The position numbers were made by a program, and so were the translations under genes. A model generated the notes under the pieces. The model did no database searches, was not told where the DNA came from, and saw only the letters and a list, made by a program, of their open reading frames with translations. Shown one piece after another: positions 55,030-64,000 of a stretch of DNA of 64,000 nt; within the stretch, counting starts at the first letter, position 1, and the number at the start of each line of letters is the position of its first letter. The DNA is from Bufo bufo (lineage: Eukaryota > Chordata > Amphibia > Anura > Bufonidae), in assembly GCF_905171765.1 (NCBI RefSeq), contig NC_053390.1:505396301-505460300 (forward strand), given 5' to 3'.

Positions 55030-55919
55030 TATATAAGTGGCTCAGCCCACTTCCCAGATGCCTCAGTGTCAAGGTCCTTGTGTCCTGTTAAGGTTCCTGA
55101 TATCTGCTTGTGTTCCTGACTCGTATTTGTATTCCTGGACTCTGCTACCTGTTTGCTGTCTGCTTGCCTTGACTCTCCTGTTGCCGATCAGGATTGCCTG
55201 ACCTGTACCTGTGCCGCCTGCCCTGACCTGTTTGACTTCGCCTCTGCCTCATCCTTCGGTCCTGCACTGTTGTTCCTGGTTACGACTCAGCCTGCTGACA
55301 ATGCCTGTACCTCTGGTACCTCGCTCAAGTAACTCCTGGTCCGCCTGGACCAGCTGCCTCGTGTGCCAATCCTCCTCAAGAGGTAGCGACCTGGTGTTCC
55401 TCTCGGGAAAGTCTATCCCCACCATCAGGGGTACTGTGAAGATCGAGGGGTTCACTTAGACCAGGTGTCGGCAACCCGCGGCTCCGGAGCCCCATGCGGC
55501 TCTTTTGAACCTTTGCAGCGGCTCCGGCATGGGCGTAGGAAGCGGGGTATCAAATCCCCCCCAGGCCAGCGGCAGTGTGTGTTCGTCGGCGGTGGGGCAA
55601 GCACTGAGATGAGCGCTTCCATTGTGGAAGCGAAGCGCTCATCTCCATAGTGATCTGTTTGTATCGCCGTCCTCAGGACAGCGATACAAACAGAAGGCTG
55701 TGCGGAGGAGCAGGGCAGGGAGGTGTGTCCCTTTCCTGTTCCTCTGATAGGCTGCCGGCACTACTAGGCTGGCAGCCTATCAGAGGCCGGCGTAGGCGGC
55801 GTGATGACGTCATCTCGCCGCCTGAGCCGTACAGCGCTGGAGTTGGGACACAGGCCGGAAGAGGCCTGCATCGCATCACTCCAAAGAGGTAAGTATAAGT
55901 GTTATTTTATTTTATTTTG

Positions 55920-56870
55920 AACTGGCAGTCTGGCACATAATGGGGGGGGCCTGGTATTATACTGGCAAATGATTGGGGAATTTGGGGGGCCCTGGAATTA
56001 CTGGCACATGATTGGGGGGGGGGGGGGGTCTGGTATTACTACTGGCACATGATTGGGGGGGAGTCTAGTATTACTACTGGCACATGATTGGGGGGGTCTG
56101 GTATTACTACTGGCACATGATTGGGGGGTCTGGTATTACTACTGGCACATGATTGGGGGGGTTTGGTATTACTACTGGCACATGATTGGGGGGGTCTGGT
56201 ATTACTACTGGCACATGATTGGGGGGGTCTGGTATTACTCCTGGCACATGATTGGGGGGTCTGGTATTACTACAGGCACATGATTGGGGGGGGTCTGGTA
56301 TTACTACTGGCACATGATTGGGGGGGTCTGGTATTACTGGCACATGATTGGGGGGGTCTGGTATTACTGGCACATGATTGGAGGGGGGTCTGGTATTACT
56401 GGCACATTATTGGGGGGGTCTGGTATTACTGGCACATGATTGGAGGGGGTCTGGTATTACTGGCACATGATTGGAGGGGGGGTTTGGTATTACTGGCACA
56501 TGATTGGGGGGGTCTGGTATTACTGGCACATGATTGGGGGGGTCTGGTATTACTGGAACATGATTGGAGGGGGGTCTGGTATTACTGGCACATGATTGGA
56601 GGGGGTCTGGTATTACTGGCACATGATTGGGGGGTCTGGTATTACTGGCACATGATTGGAGGGGGGTCTGGTATTACTGGCACATGATTGGAGGGGGGTC
56701 TGGTATTACTGGCACATGATTGGGGGGTCTGGTATTACTGGCACATGATTGGAGGGGGGTCTGGTATTACTGGCACATGATTGGAAGGGGGGGGGTCTGG
56801 TATTACTGGCACATGATTGGGGGGGTCTGGTATTACTGGCACATGATTGGGGGGGGTCTGGTAAAGGTAA
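55920..56870. repeat. Minisatellite block 1 (31-34 bp unit)
   Basis: About 29 units of CTGGTATTACTGGCACATGATTGG plus a variable G run (5-10 G). The left part has an extra ACT (TACTACTGG) and the right part lacks it. Long open frames in the block are repeat artefacts. Confidence 0.92.
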
Positions 56871-57058
56871 ATTAAAGATTTTAATTAGCTATTAATTTGC
56901 AAAAATATATTTTACATTGTTAAGTGAAAAAGTCCTTTTTTTCTTCAGATTGACAGCTGACTGCACGATCCTGTATATAGCATTAAGGTAAGAAACAATA
57001 TATACAGTGTTATATTTGTTTTAAATGTCGCAATGGTTTTGCGGCTCACAGTTTTTTT

Positions 57059-57600
57059 TGGGTCTGGTATTACTACTGGCACATGATTGGGGGGGTCTGG
57101 TATTACTGGCACATGATTGGGGGTCTGGTATTACTACTGGCACATGATTGGGGGGGTCTGGTATTACTACTGGCACATGATTGGGGGGGTCTGGTATTAC
57201 TACTGGCACATGATTGGGGGGTCTGGTATTACTGGCACATGATTGGAGGGGGGTCTGGTATTACTGGCACATTATTGGGGGGGTCTGGTATTACTGGCAC
57301 ATGATTGGGGGGGTCTGGTATTACTGGCACATGATTGGAGGGGGGTCTGGTATTACTGGCACATGATTGGAGGGGGTCTGGTATTACTGGCACATGATTG
57401 GGGGGTCTGGTATTACTGGCACATGATTGGAGGGGGGGTCTGGTATTACTGGCACATGATTGGGGGATCTGGTATTACTGGCACATGATTGGAGGGGGGT
57501 CTGGTATTACTGGCACATGATTGGAGGGGGGGTCTGGTATTACTGGCACATGATTGGGGGGGTCTGGTATAACTGGCACATGATTGGGGGGGTCTGGTAA
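57059..57600. repeat. Minisatellite block 2
   Basis: The same unit as block 1, with the same change from TACTACTGG to TACTGG units along its length. It follows a 195-bp spacer (56862-57057) that recurs after this block (57593-57791), so block plus spacer is duplicated in tandem. Confidence 0.92.
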
Positions 57601-57898
57601 AGGTAAATTAAAGATTTTAATTAGCTATTAATTTGCAAAAATATATTTTACATTGTTAAGTGAAAAAGTCCTTTTTTTCTTCAGATTGACAGCTGACTGC
57701 ACGATCCTGTATATAGCATTAAGGTAAGAAACAATATATACAGTGTTATATTTGTTTTAAATGTCGCAATGGTTTTGCGGCTCCCAGTTTCGGAAACAGG
57801 TCCAAGTGGCTCTTTATGTCTTAAATGCATGATAGAGGAGGTAGGACAGGTAGCACAGTGGGTTCACACCCGCTCATTTGTGACAGTACACTGAGGCC

Positions 57899-57976
57899 AT
57901 GGACCCCGCTGGTCACCCCAAGCCTGTCGTTCAGGAATTGTTACATGAAGCGAGGAGTCAGAGCGAACGTCATGAT
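57899..57976 (+). pseudogene. Gypsy gag start, truncated
   Basis: ATGGACCCCGCTGG... reads MDPAGHPKPVVQELLHEARS, the start of a Gypsy gag (compare MDPMRVLTDQ at 28268). The hAT element cuts it after about 26 codons. Confidence 0.6.
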
Positions 57977-58249
57977 TAGAGTTGAGCGAACACCTGGATG
58001 TTCGGGTTCGAGAAGTTCGGTCGAACTTCCCGGAAATGTTCGGGTTCGGGATCCGAACCCGATCCGAACTTCGTCCCGAACCCGAACCCCATTGAAGTCA
58101 ATGGGGACCCGAACTTTTCGTCACTAAAAAGGCTGTAAAACAGCCCAGGAAAGAGCTAGAGGGCTACAACATGTAGGTAAATCCCCTGCAAACAAATGTG
58201 GATAGGGAAATGAATTAAAATTAAAAAAATAAAAATGAACCAATATCAA

Positions 58250-59770
58250 TTGGACAGAGGTCTCATAGCAGAGAATCTGGTTTCACGTCAGCAGAGACTC
58301 AGTCTCTTCATGCCATAGCAAAGAATCTGGCTTCATGTCAGCATAGAATCAGTCTCTTCATGCCATAGCAGAGAATCTGGCTTCATGTCAGCACAGAATC
58401 TGTCTTCATGTCATAGCAGAGAATCAGGCTTCACATCACCCACCACTGGAACAGGCCACTGTCACACATTTAGGCCCCGGCACCCAGACAGAGGAGAGCG
58501 GTCCCGTAACAGAGAATCTGGCCTTATGTCAGCGCAGAATCTGTCTTCATGTCATAGCAGAGAATCAAGCTTCACGTCACCCACCACTGGAACAGGCCAC
58601 TGTCACACATTTAGGCCCAGGCACCCAGTCAGAGGAGAGAGGTCCCGTAACAGAGAATCTGGCTTGATGTCAGCACAGAATCTGTCTTCATGTCATAGCA
58701 GAGAATCAGGCTTCATGTCACCCACCACTGGAACAGGCCACTGTCACACATTTAGGCCCAGGCACCCAGTCAGAGGAGAGAGGTCCCGTAACAGAGAATC
58801 TGGCCTTATGTCAGCGCAGAATCTGTATTCATGTCATAGCAGAGAATCAGGCTTCACGTCACCCACCACTGGAACAGGCCACTGTCACACATTTAGGCCC
58901 AGGCACCCAGGCAGAGGAGAGAGGTCCCGTAACAGAGAATCTGGCCTGATGTCAGCACAGAATCTGTCTTCATGTCATAGCAGAGAATCAGGCTTCACGT
59001 CACCCACCACTGGAACAGGCCACTGTCACACATTTAGGCCCAGGCACCCAGTCAGAGGAGAGAGGTCCCGTAACAGAGAATCTGGCTTGATGTCAGCACA
59101 GAATCTGTCTTCATGTCATAGCAGAGAATCAGGCTTCATGTCACCCACCACTGGAACAGGCCACTGTCACACATTTAGGCCCAGGCACCCAGGCAGAGGA
59201 GAGAGGTCCCGTAACAGAGAATCTGGCCTTATGTCAGCGCAGAATCAGTCTTCATGTCATAGCAGAGAATCAGGCTTCACGTCACCCACCACTGGAACAG
59301 GCCACTGTCACACATTTAGGCCCCGGCACCCAGACAGAGGAGAGCGGTCCCGTAACAGAGAATCTGGCCTGATGTCAGCGCAGAATCTGTCTTCATGTCA
59401 TAGCAGAGAATCAGGCTTCACGTCACCCACCACTGGAACAGGCCACTGTCACACATTTAGGCCCAGGCACCCAGGCAGAGGAGAGAGGTCCCGTAACAGA
59501 GAATCTGGCCTGATGTCAGCACAGAATCTGTCTTCATGTCATAGCAGAGAATCAGGCTTCACGTCACCCACCACTGGAACAGGCCACTGTCACATATTTA
59601 GGCCCAGGCACCCAGGCAGAGGAGAGAGGTCGCGTAACAGAGAATCTGGATTCATGTCAGCACAGAATAAGTCTTCATGTCATAGCAGAGAATCAGGCTT
59701 CACGTCACCCACCACTGGAACAGGCCACTGTCACACATTTAGGCCCCGGCACCCAGGCAGAGGAGAGGTT
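58250..59770. repeat. 141-bp tandem array in the hAT 3' region
   Basis: About ten units of 141 bp (58385-59770), preceded by shorter ~50-bp subrepeats (58260-58390) with the same AGCAGAGAATCTGGCTTCATGTCAGC core. Because 141 is a multiple of three, one frame stays open for 462 codons. It has the same 47-residue unit throughout and is not credible as a gene. Units differ by a few recurring variants (GCAGCGCAG / TCAGCACAG; CAGACAG / CAGTCAG / CAGGCAG). Confidence 0.95.
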
Positions 59771-59884
59771 TAATCAACTTTGGGTTGCCCCGCAATATAA
59801 TGGTAAAATGAAATTAAAAATAGTATTGAATGAGGAAGTGCCCTGGAGTAGAATAATATATTGTTAAGGGGAGGTAGTTAATAT

Positions 59885-62800
59885 CTAATCTGCACAAGGG
59901 ATGGACAGGTCCTGTGGGATCCATGCCTGGTTCATTTTTATGAACGTCAGCTTGTCCACATTGGCTGTAGACAGGCGGCTGCGTTTGTCTGTAATGACGC
60001 CCCCTGCCGTGCTGAATACACGTTCAGACAAAACGCTGGCCGCCAGGCAGGCCAGCACCTCCAAGGCATAAAAGGCTAGCTCTGGCCACGTGGACAATTT
60101 GGAGACCCAGAAGTTGAATGGGGCCGAACCATCAGTCAGTACGTGGAGGGGTGTGCACAGGTACTGTTCCACCATGTTAGTGAAATGTTGCCTCCTGCTA
60201 ACACGTTCCGTATCAGGTGGTGGTGCACTTAGCTGTGGCGTGGTGACAAAACTTTTCCACATCTCTGCCATGCTAACCCTGCCCTCAGAGGAGCTGGCCG
60301 TGACACAGCTGCGTTGGCGACCTCTAGCTCCTCCTCTGCCTTCGCCTTGGGCTTCCACTTGTTCCCCTGTGACATTTGGGAATGCTCTCAGTAGCGCGTC
60401 TACCAACGTGCGTTTGTACTCGCGCATCTTCCTATCACGCTACAGTGTAGGAAGTAAGGTGGGCACATTGTCTTTGTACCGGGGATCCAGCAAGGTGGCA
60501 ACCCAGTAGTCCGCACACGTTAAAATGTGGGCAACTCTGCTGTCGTTGCGCAGGCACTGCAGCATGTAGTCGCTCATGTGTGCCAGGCTGCCCAGAGGTA
60601 AGGACAAGCTGTCCTCTGTGGGAGGCGTATCGTCATCGTCCTGTGTTTCCCCCCAGCCACGCACCAGTGATGGGCCCGAGCTGCTTTGGGTGCCACCCCG
60701 CTGTGAACATGCTTCATCCTCATCCTCCTCCACCTCCTCCTCATCCTCCTCGTCCTCCAGTAGTGGGCCCTGTCTGGCCACATTTGTACCTGGCCTCTGG
60801 TGTTGCAAAAAACCTCCCTCTGAGTCACTTTGAAGAGACTGGCCTGAAGTGCTAAAAATAGAAACATAGAATGTGTCGGCAGATAAGAACCATTTGGCCC
60901 ATCTAGTCTGCCCAATATACTGAATACTATGGATAGCCCCCGGCCCTATCTTATATGAAGGATAGCCTTATGCCTATCCCATGCATGCTTAAACCCCTTC
61001 ACTGTATTTGCAGCTACCACTTCTGCAGGAAGGCTATTCCATGCATCCACTACTCTCTCAGTAAAGTAATACTTCCTTATATTACTTTTAAACCTTTGCC
61101 CCTCTAATTTAAAACTGTGTCCTCTTGTGGTAGTTTTTCTTCTTTTAAATATGCTCTCTTCCTCCTGGGCCACCTCCTCTTCCATCATCGCCCTAAGTGT
61201 TTTCTCAAGGAGACATAGAAGTGGTATTGTAACGCTGATAACGGCGTCATCGCCACTGGCCATGTTGGTGGAGTACTCGAAACAGCGCAACAGGGCACAC
61301 AGGTCTCGCATGGAGGCCCAGTCATTGGTGGTGAAGTGTGTCTGATCCGCAGTGCGACTGACCCGTGCGTGCTGCAGCTGAAACTCCACTATGGCCTGCT
61401 GCTGCTCGCACAGTCTGTCCAGCATATGCAAGGTGGAGTTCCACCTGGTGGGTACGTCGCATATGAGGCGGTGAGCGGGAAGGCCGAAGTTACGCTGTAG
61501 CGCAGACAGGCGAGCAGCGGCAGGGTGTGAACGCCGGAAGCGCGAACAGACGGCCCGCACTTTATGCAGCAGCTCTGACATGTCGGGGTAGTTGCGAATG
61601 AACTTCTGCACCACCAAATTCAGGACATGCGCCAGGCAAGGGATGTGCGTCAAACCGGCTAGTCCCAGAGCTGCAACGAGATTTCGCCCATTATCGCACA
61701 CCACCAGGCCGGGCTTGAGGCTCACCGGCAGCAACCACTCATCGGTCTGTTGTTCTATACCCCGCCACAACTCCTGTGCGGTGTGGGGCCTGTCCCCCAA
61801 ACATATGAGTTTCAGAATGGCCTGCTGACGTTTACCCCGGGCTGTGCTGAAGTTGGTGGTGAAGGTGTGTGGCTGACTGGATGAGCAGGTGGAAGAAGAG
61901 GAGGAGGAAGCTGAGTAGGAGGAGGAGGAGACAGGAGGCAAAGAATGTTGACCTGCGATCCTTGGCGGCGGAAGGACGTGCGCCAAACAGCTCTCCGCCT
62001 GGGGCCCAGCCGCCACTACATTTACCCAGTGTGCAGTTAGGGAGATATAGCGTCCCTGGCCGTGCTTACTGGTCCACGTATCTGTGGTTAGGTGGACCTT
62101 GCCACAGATGGCGTTGCGCAGTGCACACTTGATTTTATCGGACACTTGGTTGTGCAGGGAAGGCACGGCTCTCTTGGAGAAGTAGTGGCGGCTGGGAACA
62201 ACATACTGTGGGACAGCAAGTGACATGAGCTGTTTGAAGCTGTGTGTGTCCACCAGCCTAAATGACAGCATTTCATAGGCCAGTAGTTTAGAAATGCTGG
62301 CATTCAGGGCCAGGGATCGAGGGTGGCTAGGTGGGAATTTACGCTTTCTCTCAAATGTTTGTGAGATGGAGAGCTGAACGCTGCCGTGTGACATGGTTGA
62401 GATGCTTGGTGACGCAGGTGGTGGTGTTGGTGGTACATCCCATGTTTGCTGGGCGGCAGGTGCCAACGTTCCTCCAGAGGCAGAGGAAGAGGCCGAGGCG
62501 GCGGCAGCAGCAGCAGCAGAAGAGGCCGAGGCAGCAGCAGAAGAGGCCGAGGCGGCAGCAGCAGAAGAGGCAGCAGGGGGAGCCTGAGTGACTTCCTTGT
62601 TTTTAAGGTGTTTACTCCACTGCAGTTCATGCTTTGCATGCAGGTGCCTGGTCATGTAGGTTGTGCTAAGGTTCAGAACGTTAATGCCTCGCTTCAGGCT
62701 CTGATGGCACAGCGTGCAAACCACTCGGGTCTTGTCGTCGGCACATTGTTTGAAGAAGTGCCATGCCAGGGAACTCCTTGAAGCTGCCTTTGGGGTGCTC

Positions 62801-63612
62801 GGTCCCAGATGGCGGCGGTCAGTAGCAGGCGAAGTCTCTTGGCGGCGGGTGTTCTGATTTTGCCCACTGCTCCCTCTTTTGCTACGCTGTTGGCTCAGTC
62901 TCACCACTGCCTCTTCCTCCGAACTGTGAAAGTCAGTGGCACGACCTTCATTCCATGTGGGGTCTAGGACCTCATCGTCCCCTGCATCGTCTTCCACCCA
63001 GTCTTGACCCCTGACCTCCTGTTCAGTCTGCACACTGCAGAAAGACGCAGCAGTTGGCACCTGTGTTTCGTCATCATCAGAGACGTGCTGAGGTGGTATT
63101 CCCATGTCCTCATCATCAGGAAAAATAAGTGGTTGTGCGTTAGTGCATTCTCTCTCTTCCACCCCTGGGGAAGGGCTAGGTGGATGCCCTTGGGAAACCC
63201 TGGCAGCAGAGTCTTCAAACAGCATAAGAGACTGCTGCATAACTTGAGGCTCAGACAGTTTCCCTGATATGCATGGGGGTGATGTGACAGACCGATGGGC
63301 TTGGTTTTCATGCGCCATCTGTGCGCTTTCTGCAGAAGACTGGGTGGGAGATAATGTGAACGTGCTGGATCCACTGTCGGCCACCCAATTGACTAATGCC
63401 TGCACCTGCTCAGGCCTTACCATCCTTAGAACGGCATTGGGCCCCACCAAATATCGCTGTAAATTCTGCTGGCTACTGGGACCTGAGGTAGTTGGTTCAC
63501 TAGGACGTGTGGCTGTGGCAGAACGGCCACGTCCTCTCCCAGCACCAGAGGGTACACTAACACCACCACGACCATGTCCACGTCCGCGTCCCTTATTAGA
63601 TGTTTTCCTCAT
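59885..63612 (-). pseudogene. hAT transposase with BED finger, split by LINE, one stop
   Basis: Starts MRKTSNKGRGRGHGRGG at 63612 (basic). An acidic spacer is followed by a BED zinc finger at about residues 281-328 (VVCTLCHQSLKRG ... TRHLHAKH; C299, C302, H323, H328), then Ala/Ser repeats. The catalytic region follows: VHLTTDTWTSKHGQGRY (first Asp), LVVCDNGRNLVAAL (second Asp), CLAHVLNLVVQ and CDVPTRWNSTLHML. At about 61158 a LINE 3' end interrupts. The gene resumes at about 60850 with the acidic EDEEDEEEVEEDEDEA, has an in-frame TAG at 60440-60442, and ends with the hAT dimerisation domain (YALEVLACLAASVLSERVFSTAGGVITDKRSRL) at 59885-60427. Both post-LINE parts share one frame. Confidence 0.88.
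60852..61157 (-). mobile_element. LINE 3' end inserted in the hAT transposase
   Basis: 5'-truncated CR1/L2-type LINE copy with the last ~70 codons of the RT protein (SIFKRRKTTTRGHSFKLEGQ ... HKAILHIR) and the 3' tail, ending TTCTATGTTTCTA. It is nearly identical to the LINE at 15639-22465. It lies in sense with the hAT gene and stays in its frame, so the hAT frame reads into it and stops at 60946. Confidence 0.92.
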
Positions 63613-63635
63613 TGTTCCCGTTCACAATAATTTTG

Positions 63636-64000
63636 AGAATGGCAAATTTGGGAATGCTTTTTCAACCCAGAACAAAAAGTCTGCTTTTACGGTCACTACA
63701 AATAACTTGACCAGCTAAAACTGTGCAGATTTGGTTGAATAGAGATGTGAGACCTGTTTTTTCTTGCGCTGTGTGACAGTTATAGGTTTAATCACAGAAT
63801 GACACTTCTATCAGCAGGCTAGCGTGTGTCTTAGGTTTTTCTGAATGACACTATCAATACCTTCAATGTAAGATTTTCTTTTTGGGATAGATTTCAAGTA
63901 GGCCTCAAATACCACAAACTAGTTATTTTCAGAATGGCAAATTTGGGAATGCTTTTTCAACCCAGAACAAAAAGTCTGCTTTTACGGTCACTACAAATAA
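63636..64000. repeat. Direct repeat, 295-bp period, at window end
   Basis: AGAATGGCAAATTTGGGAATG and the next ~50 bases occur at 63636 and again at 63931. The second copy runs to the end of the window. It is probably a tandem array in the hAT 5' region; the copy number cannot be seen. Confidence 0.85.

Larger units (their letters stand above)
55456..57859. mobile_element. Insertion carrying duplicated minisatellite, 8-bp flanking repeats
   Basis: Flanked by GGGTTCAC (55448-55455 and 57860-57867), an 8-bp duplication consistent with hAT-type insertion. It begins near CCAGGTGTCGGCAACCCGCGGCTCC, resembling hAT-derived repeat ends. I do not see a matching inverted tip at the right side. A foldback segment occupies 55590-55880. 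No transposase is present. Confidence 0.6.
52797..57885 (+). mobile_element. Gypsy-type LTR split by three insertions
   Basis: LTR pieces at 52797-52971, 53961-54013, 55030-55455 and 57860-57885 add up to about 680 bp. They start TGTAACAGCGG and end TTTGTGACA, the same edges as the Gypsy LTR at 27530. The pieces are separated by a MITE, a Tc1 element and a minisatellite-bearing insertion. A gag start follows at 57899, so this is a 5' LTR whose element is truncated by the hAT at 57977. Confidence 0.75.
57977..64000 (-). mobile_element. hAT element, right end outside window
   Basis: The left tip TAGAGTTGAGCGAA is followed by GTTCGGGTTCG-type palindromic repeats (57990-58110). Contents: a 141-bp tandem array, transposase on the minus strand, and a 5' region with 295-bp repeats. 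The other terminus and the 8-bp duplication are not in the window, so completeness is unknown. A LINE 3' end is inserted in the transposase. Confidence 0.8.

Noticed and set aside
56053..57488. Several open frames rich in GGLVLLAHDWGG or PDPPNHVPVV
   Set aside because: They are translations of a 31-34-bp minisatellite with variable G runs, on both strands. No start context or homology.
58385..59773. 462-codon open frame with a 47-residue repeat
   Set aside because: It arises because the 141-bp tandem unit is divisible by three. Composition and exact repetition fit a tandem DNA repeat inside a hAT element, not a protein gene.
1..64000. tRNA or rRNA genes, or tRNA-derived SINEs with A/B boxes
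   Set aside because: I looked for box A/box B-like pairs and cloverleaf arms near repeat starts and found none that I could support by eye. A dedicated tRNA scan would settle it.

Overview
The window looks like a stretch of vertebrate nuclear genome, most likely from a frog or toad. The basis is spliced host exons with GT..AG junctions, a very high transposon load, and the mix of element types: several piggyBac/TTAA families, Tc1/mariner, Harbinger-like foldback MITEs, Penelope-like elements, a CR1/L2-type LINE, Ty3/Gypsy and hAT. This taxonomic call is inference. I saw no bacterial-style operon, CRISPR array, rRNA or tRNA gene.

Two host genes are visible, in convergent orientation. A Kelch-repeat (KLHL-like) gene on the + strand has an internal exon at 12363-12774 and a terminal coding exon at 36057-36375, separated by a 23.3-kb intron. 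A ceramide synthase gene on the - strand has its last two coding exons at 42594-42750 and 42196-42375. Nearly everything else is mobile DNA.

Layout: 1-2395, right part of a broken piggyBac (family PB1), inserted in the end of an older related element (2396-2763). 2768-4001, a TTAA-flanked MITE carrying a Harbinger-like MITE. 4379-11943, a complete piggyBac (family PB2) with a 3.4-kb array of alternating inverted repeats and a transposase with one stop codon. It sits inside another TTAA MITE. 12363-36375, Kelch exons and intron. The intron holds a nest: Penelope insertion PLE-1 (13034-25418, 15-bp target duplication) contains a Harbinger-like MITE and a LINE. The LINE contains a second Penelope insertion, PLE-2 (15739-21370, its own 15-bp duplication, 1.8-kb inverted arms). 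The intron also carries a degenerate chromodomain Ty3/Gypsy element (27530-32558) and several MITEs.

37299-43587: TTAA MITEs, a mariner relic, a nearly complete Tc1 element (40081-41637) inside a MITE, and the ceramide synthase exons. 43852-50453: a second PB1 copy, complete from TTAA to TTAA, with an uninterrupted 599-residue transposase, a 395-bp tandem array and a 47-nt G tract. 51089-57976: a piggyBac relic followed by a Gypsy LTR split by a Harbinger-like MITE, a Tc1 copy and a minisatellite-bearing insertion. 57977-64000: a hAT element running off the window, with a BED-finger transposase interrupted by a LINE 3' end and a 141-bp tandem array.

The transposons do not form a cooperative gene system. 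Their relations are of nesting and order of arrival. The strongest observations are the dated nest in the Kelch intron, the palindromic or tandem arrays placed between one end and the transposase in both piggyBac families, and repeated end-to-end stacking of elements on shared TTAA sites.
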